The notes under the pieces: model-generated | Told to the model about the DNA's origin: nothing | The model's input: the letters and a program-made list of their open reading frames with translations, nothing else | Databases searched by the model: none | Shown here: positions 25,277-33,829 of the stretch, piece by piece | Numbering within the stretch: the first letter of the stretch is position 1 | Layout: every line of letters begins with the position of its first letter | Translations under genes and position numbers: made by a program | Source of the DNA: Bacillus sp. SD088 | Lineage (GTDB): Bacteria; Bacillota; Bacilli; Bacillales; Bacillaceae_C | Direction of reading: 5' to 3' | Assembly (NCBI RefSeq): GCF_017355205.1 | Contig: NZ_JADIJK010000001.1 | Coordinates: forward strand, 310,001-374,000 | Length of the DNA stretch: 64,000 bases

Positions 25277-26239
25277 TTATAGTTGAATCTGTTGCTGATC
25301 AACTGTTGGTCCGTCTATTTTTAATTTTCCGTCTACAAAAAATAAGCGATCAATACACATTTGCCGATTTCCACTCGGTTTTTCAACATCCGTATGAATA
25401 TGATATACAATATAAAGTGTCTTACCGTCTGGACCGATTGTGACACTATTATGCCCTGGTCCTGAAACGCCCTTCGCTAAATCTTTTGCCAGAATAGGGT
25501 TCTCATCTGCCTTATAGAATGGTCCCATTGGATGCTCTGCCACAGCATAGCCAATAGCATAATTTAGACTGGCAAAACATTGGGCTGAATACATTAAATA
25601 ATATTTGCCCTGATGTTTTAATAAAAAAGGACCTTCATTCCACTGGAAATGGTCATCGATCCCTTCCCACTCCTTATCTGGTTCAAGTATTAGCTTTGCA
25701 TCCCCTGAACATTCAGTTAAAGATCGGCTCAACTGCTGAACGTAAATTTGGCTTATATGCTTTCCGTTTATAATATTTTCTGAACAGTCTTTCACATAAT
25801 AAAAATAGGGTGTTCCATCCTCTTCAATAAATAGATGTCCATCGATATAGGAACCTGCCCATTTTATGAGATCTATCTTGATATCAATAAAAGGTCCTAA
25901 AGGATGGGGACTCCGAGCAATGGAAATTCTCAAGGACCCTTCAAGACTACGAGCACTATACGTCATATAATACTGGTTATCATAATGAATAACTTCTGGC
26001 GCCCAAAAATCACCAGTTGCCCATTTTTCTGATTGCTCATCCATTGAATAGGCTAACCCTTTTTCCTCCCAATCAACTAAGTTAGGTGATTGCCACACCT
26101 TAAATCCAACATCAGGTTGGGAAGTCGCATACATATAATACATATCATCTGTCTTCAGAATATAAGGGTCTCCAATATTAGTCATTCCACCTACTGGGTT
26201 TGTATAAATTAATACAGATTTTTGATTATGATGGACCAT
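25277..26239 (-). CDS. Glycoside hydrolase family 43 enzyme
   Basis: The 320-residue protein is a five-bladed propeller of GH43 with all three active-site acids visible: D24 in NIGDPYILK (base), D133 in SYIDGHLF (pKa modulator) and E202 in WNEGPFLL (acid). H263 in GPGHNS is also typical. GH43 enzymes release arabinofuranose or xylose from glycans and oligosaccharides by inversion. There is no signal peptide, so it acts inside the cell on imported oligosaccharides. No C-terminal beta-sandwich is present. The ATG at 26239 follows AAAGGAGATG. An operator-like TGTAATCACTTACA lies 43 bases upstream. Confidence 0.93.
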   Translation of the reverse strand: MVHHNQKSVLIYTNPVGGMTNIGDPYILKTDDMYYMYATSQPDVGFKVWQSPNLVDWEEKGLAYSMDEQSEKWATGDFWAPEVIHYDNQYYMTYSARSLEGSLRISIARSPHPLGPFIDIKIDLIKWAGSYIDGHLFIEEDGTPYFYYVKDCSENIINGKHISQIYVQQLSRSLTECSGDAKLILEPDKEWEGIDDHFQWNEGPFLLKHQGKYYLMYSAQCFASLNYAIGYAVAEHPMGPFYKADENPILAKDLAKGVSGPGHNSVTIGPDGKTLYIVYHIHTDVEKPSGNRQMCIDRLFFVDGKLKIDGPTVDQQQIQL

Positions 26240-26281
26240 TTTAATTCATCTCCTTTTACGCCTGATCATTAAGGACCGGAA

Positions 26282-26307
26282 TGTAATCACTTACAAAAAA
26301 TATGATA
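26282..26307 (-). promoter_or_regulatory. Operator-like site before GH43
   Basis: TGTAATCACTTACA at 26282-26295 differs from the set consensus at two positions, including the central CG. A TATCAT box lies six bases upstream of it on the minus strand, in the same arrangement as the better sites. Confidence 0.5.
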
Positions 26308-26376
26308 TTCAATGAATAAACTTATTAATATACTATTTTTAGTATAAAACGGCAAAAATACGGTATATTCTATCAT

Positions 26377-27138
26377 CTATCCATCAATCTTCACTTGTTG
26401 AAACATCCATTCCACCATCTTTTTACTAGCATAAGTCGGTACCCAGGATCCGTGTCCATATCCAAGTTGTGCGGGATATTCGGTGTAACGAGGATTTCCA
26501 CCCGCTCTTTTTATACTTGCGATGATTTCCCTAGAATAAGAGACGGGTATAATCTCATCATCTTCTGCATGGAAATTCCATAGGGGCTTTTTAGCTAGCA
26601 CATTTGCCTTTTCCGGATCTCCTCCACCAGCAATGGGCACCATAGCAGCAAATAATTTTGGAAAAAGAATATTTAAATTATATGTTCCGAAACCGCCTTG
26701 AGAAAGCCCTGTACAGTATAAACGATTGGGATCAATTGAAAATTCCCCTCGAATAGATTGTAAAATTTCATGCGCCATCAGCAAGTCATCACTTGGTTCA
26801 AAAAGCCGGCTCAAATTTATTTGATTGTGATGATTGCGCGTTATACCAAAACCACCATGTGGCAGATTACGGGATTGCGGGGCTAAGACAAATGCGCTAT
26901 ACTTCGCTTGATTTTCTGCTGTTGCCCATACCACTGCTCCATCAGACGAGAGAATATGGGATTCATTATCATTGCCTCTCTCTCCACCGCCATGCAAAAA
27001 TAATACTAATGGGTAGGATTGGTTTTCCCGATAATTTTCAGGTACATATAACCGATAAGGCATTCCTTTATAAGTAAAGCGGAAAAATTTCTCTGCAATC
27101 TCTTCTCTTGTTTCAGTTACATAAGCACTGTTATCCAT
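26377..27138 (-). CDS. Alpha/beta hydrolase, PHB-depolymerase/esterase-like
   Basis: The protein of about 253 residues has an alpha/beta hydrolase fold with the oxyanion motif LFLHGGGERGND, the nucleophile elbow GLSQGGFG, an acid in FHAEDDEIIP and a histidine in GYGHGSW. It resembles the esterase/PHB-depolymerase-like enzymes that remove acetyl or feruloyl groups from glycans. No signal peptide is seen, so it is probably cytoplasmic. ATG 27138 is 11 bases after GGGAG; TTG 27162 is an in-frame alternative without a good site. It follows the six-hairpin gene on the same strand and probably shares its transcript. Confidence 0.82.
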   Translation of the reverse strand: MDNSAYVTETREEIAEKFFRFTYKGMPYRLYVPENYRENQSYPLVLFLHGGGERGNDNESHILSSDGAVVWATAENQAKYSAFVLAPQSRNLPHGGFGITRNHHNQINLSRLFEPSDDLLMAHEILQSIRGEFSIDPNRLYCTGLSQGGFGTYNLNILFPKLFAAMVPIAGGGDPEKANVLAKKPLWNFHAEDDEIIPVSYSREIIASIKRAGGNPRYTEYPAQLGYGHGSWVPTYASKKMVEWMFQQVKIDG

Positions 27139-27208
27139 AGCTTGAACATCTCCCTCTTTCAAGATTCAAAAGCAAAGCATAGCTAAGCTTTCCTGCTAAA
27201 ATGGAAAT

Positions 27209-29128
27209 CTACCTTAATAATATTTCGGCCAATGAGGCGGAGGCAGATCCATTTCCCCAATCAAATATCGTAAATTCCCCTGGTTGAAATTGATCATTTT
27301 CACCATGATGGGCATTTTCCATTTCAAAGCCGTAGTCCTGTTCACCGAAATGAGGAAATGTCTGTTCATATTGCTTCATAACGCGTGGATTTTCCGGACA
27401 ATACATTAAATAGAACGACGCTCTCATTGCCCAGATTCCCCTAAGTTGGTATGCTTGCTTTCCAGTCAGCTCATAATAATCCAAATACGTAAGGGCAAAT
27501 AAACTTTGGCGAGCATCATTCCATTCATCATCGGAAGTCATCACACCGAATCCACCGAGCATTGGTATATCCAAATATTTCGGATTCCAAATCGCCTGAT
27601 AAAGAGAAAGTTCAGCTAACACGTTCTCTCCTACTTGTAAATATCGTTGTTCATTCGTCACCTTATACAATTCTTTCAGCGCTTCAGCTGTCCAATATAT
27701 CGAAAAGCTACATTGATTGTATAAACCACTGCGAGGATCTTTTTCACCATATCTTTTTCCATCCCACTGCCTGGCACATGACCAATACAACTCGAAATCT
27801 TCCCAACGCCCCTCCGAAAGTACTTGTTTAATAACAAACGCCATTCCTTTTTTAGCAGCTTCTATATACCTATCATCCATCGTAATACGATACAATTTCG
27901 TCAAAAGCCATACATGCATAGAGGTTTCTGGGCTGTCGATCAAGTATGGGGAGATTGACCCCGTTTCTTCATGAACCCATGCTGGAAAACTACCATCCGA
28001 ATTTTGCAATGTCAATAATCTTTCAACATAACGTTTTGTATAGCTCAGGAGTTTTGGGTCTTTTTCAATATCAGAATACCATTTTAACATCCATAAACAT
28101 GTCCAAGACATATCCAATAAATGCCCATAGTGATCATGGCTTTCAGGTCTTCTATCAGAATGTCCCCATACCCCATGTACAAAACTACCATTTTCATCTG
28201 CCCAATAAACAGATGGAAACAGTCCATCGGTCTGTGGAGCTGCAAGCGCAAAGTTCTTCGCCTTTTCTGCTCTCTGAATCATCTCCTGATTATTCCACTT
28301 TTCACCCCAAACCCTATAACCATATGCACTTCTTAAGCTTGAAAACCAAGCTTGATTCCACAAACTCTTTCTTTCACGCCAATTTTCTTCTTGTCCAAGA
28401 CCGGGCGATTGAGTAGCTCGTACGATAAAAACACAGCCACCAACCTTTGTTTGATTGAATGTAAACTCCTGCCAAACAATCTTTTCCCATCGTTTAAACG
28501 CCCAATCATAGGTATGCTTTACGAAAACCTCCAGCTCTTGTAAACGATCAAATTCCCCGTCCTTTTGTCGCATCCTTTTTTCCCCGAACTTTTCCCAGAT
28601 AAAATCAACAACCGGTTGAACATTTCTCTTTCCTTCCCTCTCCTCCCACTCTATCAAATAAAAACGGAACAAGAGCTGATCTTCTTCCAACTTAATCGGC
28701 TGATCAATGCGTGTGTGATAAACATGCTTTGTTTTTTCATAATGTCCCAATCCATATGTTAACATTCTATCTGATTGAACAAAATCCATTATGTGTGGAG
28801 TTCTGCGTTGTGTATCCAAAAAGTCAAGATCTGGAATTAAAGCAAACCGTTTATTTAGCTTTTCAAAAATAATCGCAGGGGAGCGAAACACATAGTCACC
28901 AATTACCATATTTTTTTCTGGGGATAAATGAGGCTTCCAAACACAGTTTATTCTAGGGTCGTTTACGACCATATCGATTTGCATGCGCTGAACCTCTTGT
29001 GAAGGGTGTTCCCATTTTGCTTCCAATAGAGCAATTTGTTGGCCAGCCCTTTCTTCTTCCGTGATACATACAGTGCATGGTACCTCATTGAAAGCAACCC
29101 ATTTTTGAAGCCACTTTGGATATTCCAC
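27209..29128 (-). CDS. Predicted six-hairpin (alpha/alpha-barrel) carbohydrate-active enzyme
   Basis: The 639-residue protein has an N-terminal beta-rich region (to about 200) and then a long alpha-helical region with alternating hairpins typical of an (alpha/alpha)6 barrel: LLDMSWTCLWMLKWY, YLIDSPETSMHVWLLTKLYR, FSIYWTAEALKELY and DEWNDARQSLFALTYLDYY. Barrels of this kind occur in glycosidases and polysaccharide lyases. I cannot assign a known GH family. No signal peptide is seen, so it should act on imported oligosaccharides. The GTG start follows AAAGGAGGAGG. It lies between the ribokinase and esterase genes. Confidence 0.65.
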   Translation of the reverse strand: MEYPKWLQKWVAFNEVPCTVCITEEERAGQQIALLEAKWEHPSQEVQRMQIDMVVNDPRINCVWKPHLSPEKNMVIGDYVFRSPAIIFEKLNKRFALIPDLDFLDTQRRTPHIMDFVQSDRMLTYGLGHYEKTKHVYHTRIDQPIKLEEDQLLFRFYLIEWEEREGKRNVQPVVDFIWEKFGEKRMRQKDGEFDRLQELEVFVKHTYDWAFKRWEKIVWQEFTFNQTKVGGCVFIVRATQSPGLGQEENWRERKSLWNQAWFSSLRSAYGYRVWGEKWNNQEMIQRAEKAKNFALAAPQTDGLFPSVYWADENGSFVHGVWGHSDRRPESHDHYGHLLDMSWTCLWMLKWYSDIEKDPKLLSYTKRYVERLLTLQNSDGSFPAWVHEETGSISPYLIDSPETSMHVWLLTKLYRITMDDRYIEAAKKGMAFVIKQVLSEGRWEDFELYWSCARQWDGKRYGEKDPRSGLYNQCSFSIYWTAEALKELYKVTNEQRYLQVGENVLAELSLYQAIWNPKYLDIPMLGGFGVMTSDDEWNDARQSLFALTYLDYYELTGKQAYQLRGIWAMRASFYLMYCPENPRVMKQYEQTFPHFGEQDYGFEMENAHHGENDQFQPGEFTIFDWGNGSASASLAEILLR

Positions 29129-29298
29129 TCTTCAACCTCCTCCTTTATTCCACCAATTTGCAACTATTTTTCACTGCCTGCAAAATTAGTCCCAAGATCT
29201 GAAATCCAACTAACCCACTAGCAAGATTTTTGTTTACAATTTTGTCTTATAGAATAAGGACTCTTTTTCTACATTAATTTATTTCCTTTGAAAGAAAG

Positions 29299-30228
29299 TT
29301 AGGAAGTTCTCGATTGAAATTCCTTAGAAAAAGCCTCAATTTCTTTTAAAGTAGGTAAGGAAGGTATTGCTCCTGCCCGTGTCACTGTTAACGCACCAGC
29401 TGCATTCGCCTGTTTCACAACTTCAAGGATGGGCTTTCCCTGCGCCACTCCAACTGCAAGAGCTCCATTAAAAGCATCTCCTGCTGCAACAGTATCATAT
29501 GCTTTCATTGGAAATCCCGAAACATGAAATGAACCATCTTGACTTACAACAAATGCCCCACGCTCACCCAATGTAATAATAGTAGTTTGAACCCCTTTTT
29601 CTAAGAGAGCTTTCCCAGCTTTTTCGGCATCCTCTTTTGTAGTTACTTTAATATCTGTAAGGATCTCGATTTCTGTTTCATTTGGTGTAAGATAGGTGAC
29701 TTTTCTCAGCAATTCATCACTTAGTTTTTGTGCAGGTGCCGGGTTTAAAATAACCGGAATCTCATATTCATATGCATAGGAAATAGCTCTATGAATCATT
29801 TCTAGTTCCATTTCCAATTGAACAACCAAAACTTTTGATCTGCGAATAAGCTCGCGAATTTTGTTCAAATCTTCAATTCCATAAGCTAAATTCGCCCCTG
29901 GAACAACAATAATTCGATTATGTCCGTTTTCCTCCAATGTGACTGAGCCGACTCCTGTAGGATGTTCATCATCACGAAGAATATAGGACGTATCGATATC
30001 TTCTTTTTTCAATGTCTTGATCGCTTCATCTCCAAATAAATCGACCCCTAATTTCCCAGCCATTGTCACTTTACCGCCAAGTCTAGCAGCGGAAACAGCT
30101 TGATTGGCACCTTTTCCTCCCGGAAACCTAGAAAATGATTTTCCTATTATTGTTTCACCGTTTTCTGGAACTCTTGGAGTGCGAACAACTAAATCCATCA
30201 TAAAACTACCGATCACAAGTATATCCAA
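29299..30228 (-). CDS. rbsK: Ribokinase, PfkB family
   Basis: The 309-residue protein has both PfkB signatures: GGKGANQAVSAARLGG near residue 37 and DTVAAGDAFNGALAVG near 243 with the catalytic Asp. The overall sequence is of the ribokinase type. It phosphorylates D-ribose at O5; ribokinases are also known to accept D-arabinose in some bacteria. No rbsD, ribose permease or ribose-binding protein is near. In this locus the likely substrate is a pentose released by the GH enzymes. The start is TTG 30228 with AAAGGACG upstream. The promoter region contains TGCAATCGTTTACA. Confidence 0.88.
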   Translation of the reverse strand: MDILVIGSFMMDLVVRTPRVPENGETIIGKSFSRFPGGKGANQAVSAARLGGKVTMAGKLGVDLFGDEAIKTLKKEDIDTSYILRDDEHPTGVGSVTLEENGHNRIIVVPGANLAYGIEDLNKIRELIRRSKVLVVQLEMELEMIHRAISYAYEYEIPVILNPAPAQKLSDELLRKVTYLTPNETEIEILTDIKVTTKEDAEKAGKALLEKGVQTTIITLGERGAFVVSQDGSFHVSGFPMKAYDTVAAGDAFNGALAVGVAQGKPILEVVKQANAAGALTVTRAGAIPSLPTLKEIEAFSKEFQSRTS

Positions 30229-30274
30229 TTCATCTACGTCCTTTGTCTATTATTTAGTACATGCAAACAAAATA

Positions 30275-30288
30275 TGCAATCGTTTACA
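30275..30288 (-). promoter_or_regulatory. Operator before ribokinase
   Basis: TGCAATCGTTTACA, one base from the set consensus, 47 bases upstream of the ribokinase start codon. Confidence 0.75.
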
Positions 30289-30494
30289 CTTTATGTAAAG
30301 TTTCGAAGGGATTCACCATCCTTATTTTTATCATATCCACACTTTATTTTTGCAAGACTCTTACCTATCTTTTGAGATTGCTTGTTGATGAATTCTTCGT
30401 GAGGGCGAATGGGAAGGTTCCGCCCCCATTGCTTTCTTTTTGAAGAGTGAACCAGCTACTAAGTATCTTCAACATTTCTATTTTCTCTCTATAC

Positions 30495-31577
30495 TTAAAT
30501 CACTTCCAATTCATCCTTATTTGGAAGTTTAGGAAACTCCACGTGAGGCTCTAATTGATACCAAAAGGTGGTTGAGGCAATATCATCCTGCAATGGAAGG
30601 TATCTTCCTTCAGAGCGCCATCCTAAAGCTTGAATTGTCACTTTCAACTCATCTTCAAAACGAATTGGGTCCATAATATGCCATCTGTACATCCCAAATC
30701 GCTGTTGACTACGATACAGGCCATCAGGTTTGATGACTTGCGGTAACCCAAGGAATGGCGTTGAAAATGTTCCGTATTCACCTTGGGGATGCTCAAAGTT
30801 CCAAGCACCTCCAAAGTAATCCTCCGTCCCAGTGCTAACTATGGTCGGGTACTCTTTATCTCCGTCCATATAAAACTTGATTTCTCCCTCTCCCCACCAA
30901 CCATTACTATTCACTTGCCAAGCAAGATAAGTTCCTACATAATGGCCTATGCCCTTAATACCATCTACTAATGTATGAACATCTTCATATTGAACAGGAT
31001 TACTTCTTCTCCATTGAGCATGAAAATAAGCCATATCTTCAGGAATATCGGTTAAAGCGTAGTTAATTTGGTAATATAACGGATATTCAACGTGATCTCT
31101 ATTTTCAATGGTGATTTTTGCCGATTTTCTAAAAGGCATCTCCCAATAGGCATTCATTCCACCTGCTGGATTGACGGAAATAGGCAAGGAATTGATATTG
31201 ATTCGCTCACACCAGCCATTACAGAAAAAGTCCCCATATGGTACCTCGACTGAAGGTGTTTCTTCTCCATCCCAATACATACGGATGATCGTATTTCGCC
31301 AATGCGCGGGAAAGCAGGTCATCCACATGCTTTGAATCACACCAGGTCCTTCAATTTCTGCCAATGTCACGGTGTTACCTGGTTGAAGCATTATTGAGGG
31401 GGATACCTTCCAACCTTTTCCAAGCTCTCGCGCCGGCCCAGCACCTGTTCCTTCTGTAGCCATCGCTCCCTTCCCTTTTTCGCCAGTAAAGTTTTCTGCA
31501 CTGATAGAGCGTGTTTTCGCTTTTGACACTCTTGATAGATTACCAAGTCCCATCCCTAATCCATTAAATTCACTCAT
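30495..31577 (-). CDS. Glycoside hydrolase family 172 (DUF2961) enzyme
   Basis: The 360-residue protein is a DUF2961 member: GPGVIQSMWMT near residue 77, EVPYGDFFCNGWCE near 111, GWWGEGEIKFYMDGD at 226-240 and STGTEDYFGGAWNF at 248-261. DUF2961 is now family GH172, whose characterised members are alpha-D-fructofuranosidases/difructose anhydride enzymes and exo-alpha-D-arabinofuranosidases. Glutamates E230/E232 and E252 are candidates for the catalytic pair. No signal peptide is present, so the enzyme is intracellular. The ATG at 31577 follows TGGAGGA. Two operators lie upstream. Confidence 0.9.
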   Translation of the reverse strand: MSEFNGLGMGLGNLSRVSKAKTRSISAENFTGEKGKGAMATEGTGAGPARELGKGWKVSPSIMLQPGNTVTLAEIEGPGVIQSMWMTCFPAHWRNTIIRMYWDGEETPSVEVPYGDFFCNGWCERININSLPISVNPAGGMNAYWEMPFRKSAKITIENRDHVEYPLYYQINYALTDIPEDMAYFHAQWRRSNPVQYEDVHTLVDGIKGIGHYVGTYLAWQVNSNGWWGEGEIKFYMDGDKEYPTIVSTGTEDYFGGAWNFEHPQGEYGTFSTPFLGLPQVIKPDGLYRSQQRFGMYRWHIMDPIRFEDELKVTIQALGWRSEGRYLPLQDDIASTTFWYQLEPHVEFPKLPNKDELEVI

Positions 31578-31790
31578 GGTTTCATTCCTCCATTATCATA
31601 TTTTAGTCTTTAAAAAAGCGATTACATTTACAAGAAAATGTTTCAACTGTCATATTTTATCTAAACGATCGAGTCAATATACTACGATTCTATTTCTCAA
31701 TTTGATTCTTTTAAAAAAATCATTTAGAAAACAATCCAGTCATAGAATTCTGTATCAATGTGTATCAACATTTTCAAAAACAAGAGTTTA

Positions 31791-31817
31791 TGTAATCGTT
31801 TACACCATCATATTATA
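31791..31817 (-). promoter_or_regulatory. Promoter -10 and consensus operator before GH172
   Basis: TATAAT on the minus strand (31817-31812) is followed after seven bases by the exact consensus TGTAATCGTTTACA at 31791-31804. Confidence 0.78.
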
Positions 31818-31961
31818 CATCATCCTCCTTTTCAAGTCATTTATTTACTTTTTACAATTTCTGTTTACCTATGATATTTTTCCTGTCTCTAACCAAAAAA
31901 AATCGATCCCTTAATCATTATAAATATGGCAAATTATTAGATTATATTCATAGATTTTCAT

Positions 31962-31975
31962 GGTAATCGTTTACA
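31962..31975 (-). promoter_or_regulatory. Distal operator upstream of GH172
   Basis: GGTAATCGTTTACA, one base from the consensus, 157 bases before the proximal site. Two sites at this distance could allow DNA looping by a tetrameric or paired dimeric repressor. Confidence 0.65.
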
Positions 31976-32220
31976 CACACGGTAAACTTTCTTACTTCCA
32001 CCGTCAACCCTCTTTCACGCTGTTACGATAAAACGCCTGTTTTCTTTACGAATAGGAGAGGTTTTGGCCAATGATTGTTTTAGAAATAGGAATCTGCCTT
32101 TGAAACTTCACCACATAATAAGTTCCCTACATCTTAAATCAAGCTCTTTTTTTAAAAAAGCTTTGGTCCCTTTTCCGTTTCGTTACTATGAAAAAAGGGA
32201 GCAATATTATACATTGCCAA

Positions 32221-33216
32221 TTATGTGATAATTAATTTTGGATTAAATTTTTTATGAGTTGGAATTTGTCTTTTATTTAATAATCGTTCGATCAGAATTT
32301 CCCCAGTTCGAACACCCATTTCATAAGGTTGTTGTTTTACATAAATTATCCCTGATGGTCTTAACAACTGGGCTGCCTCCACTTCACCATATGAAGCAAC
32401 AACCATATCATTTGGAATTGTATATCCCATTTTTGTTAACTGCAAGAGCACGCCAAAAGTCATCGTGTTATTAACCGATAGGATCGCTGTCGGTTTTTCC
32501 AATTTATGTAGAAAATGGGAAACGGCATTAGAACCGTCTTCTTCAGTAAAAGTGCCATTGAATACCATATTTTTGTCTAATTCCAAATTATATTCCATCA
32601 ACGCCTTTTTGTATCCCACATATCTTTCTCGGCCAGTGCTAACATCCAAAGAACCGTTGACGATACCTATTTTCTTATGGCCTTGGTCGATTAAATATTT
32701 TGTTAGCTGGTACGCTCCTTCAACATTATCCTCTTCAATTAAATCTAATTCCAATTCATCACTTTCCAATTTCCTATCGATAAGGATAACCGGCACACCT
32801 GAATAGTTAATTTTTTTAATAATTTCTTCGTTTTCACCGGAAGTTGCTAGAACAATGGCATCAACGCGTTTTTCCAGTAAAACTTTCATTACTTTCTGCT
32901 CTTTATTCGAGTTTTCATCACCACTAACAAATAATAAGCTATAACCTATTTCAGCTAAGGTATCCTCAATTCCACGGGAAATCTTCATAAAATACGAGTT
33001 TGATATATCTGGAATGACAATTCCAATGGTATTGGTTCGATCCATCTTTAAACTTCTTGCAATAGCATTAGGCTGATAATTTAATTGATCGGCTACAGAA
33101 CGTACTTTTTCTTTTATTTCTTCGCTTGCATATCCTCTATTGCTGAGTACTCTAGAAACAGTTGCTGTCGAAACTCCCGATTCTCGTGCTATATCTTTGA
33201 TTGTTACTTTATGCAT
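32221..33216 (-). CDS. LacI-family transcriptional regulator
   Basis: The 331-residue protein has an N-terminal LacI helix-turn-helix (VTIKDIARESGVSTATVSRVL, residues 4-24), the hinge helix (NAIARSLK, about 51-58) and a periplasmic-binding-protein-like effector domain. It should repress the surrounding sugar genes until it binds a sugar or sugar phosphate. The effector-binding domain has IVIPDISNSYFMKISRGIED near residue 68. ATG 33216 has AGAGGAGACG upstream. A copy of the operator lies 33 bases in front of its own gene, so it probably regulates itself. Confidence 0.93.
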   Translation of the reverse strand: MHKVTIKDIARESGVSTATVSRVLSNRGYASEEIKEKVRSVADQLNYQPNAIARSLKMDRTNTIGIVIPDISNSYFMKISRGIEDTLAEIGYSLLFVSGDENSNKEQKVMKVLLEKRVDAIVLATSGENEEIIKKINYSGVPVILIDRKLESDELELDLIEEDNVEGAYQLTKYLIDQGHKKIGIVNGSLDVSTGRERYVGYKKALMEYNLELDKNMVFNGTFTEEDGSNAVSHFLHKLEKPTAILSVNNTMTFGVLLQLTKMGYTIPNDMVVASYGEVEAAQLLRPSGIIYVKQQPYEMGVRTGEILIERLLNKRQIPTHKKFNPKLIIT

Positions 33217-33248
33217 ACCATCGTCTCCTCTTAATTCCGCAAAATATA

Positions 33249-33301
33249 TGTTATCGGTTACATATTCGATTATTATAGTTGATGAACTAGTGATTCCTCA
33301 A
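33249..33301 (-). promoter_or_regulatory. Promoter and operator of the lacI-family gene
   Basis: TTGAGG (33301-33296), an 18-base spacer, TATAAT (33277-33272), nine bases, and then the operator TGTTATCGGTTACA at 33249-33262. The layout matches the promoters of the GH172 and SIS genes. Confidence 0.72.
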
Positions 33302-33409
33302 TTGATTGCCATCTATCTAATCCATTTTATTCAATTCTCCATTCCTATTCAAGTTTTTTATGTTTGTGAGGAAGGATAACGTTTATAATAATGTTTTTAT
33401 CCGTTTTCT

Positions 33410-33568
33410 ATAAAGTGAAACTTCAATCAGTGGGGGTTTTCTTTCATCCCCCACTGATTGGTAGTTGAACAAATCGGGCTTTTACTGGCTGTAAGACCCC
33501 CACTTACAATTCTAGGTTTTCCACGAATTCTTGAAGTGGGGGTCTTACAGCCAGTTAACGCGGGATAA
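33410..33568. repeat. Dual-hairpin element, copy 2 (159 bp)
   Basis: It is nearly identical to copy 1 at 12506-12665 and in the same orientation, with the same two hairpins (CAATCAGTGGGGG stem; ACTGGCTGTAAGACCCCCACTT stem in two parts) and the end GCGGGATAA. The copies bracket most of the sugar locus. Confidence 0.85.
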
Positions 33569-33780
33569 ATAAGCTGGAAATCGACAAACACAGAAATTGA
33601 ACATCAGATAACGAGGGGAAGTGAAGTTAAGAGGCCCTTATGAATGGCGTAAGCTACTATCACTTATCCCTCTTGCGGATTATTTGAAGGGTCTGGCTTC
33701 TTTCGGAATAAGTGTTAATGAATAGGTTCTATTAAAACAGCTTCAGATTTTTTTGGACCTGGATTATAGTTAACGATAAA

Positions 33781-33818
33781 ATGGAGGTCTCCGTGAAAGC
33801 GAGAGTCCTCCATCTCCG
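33781..33818 (-). terminator. Terminator after the second binding-protein gene
   Basis: ATGGAGG pairs with CCTCCAT, with additional CTC/GAG pairing inside, 12 bases beyond the stop codon. Confidence 0.6.
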
Positions 33819-33829
33819 TATTATTTCTA

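Larger units (their letters stand above)
31578..32220. other. AT-rich intergenic region upstream of GH172
   Basis: Two operator copies (31791 and 31962) and a TATAAT box at 31812-31817 are the only signals seen; no credible ORF is present. Confidence 0.5.
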
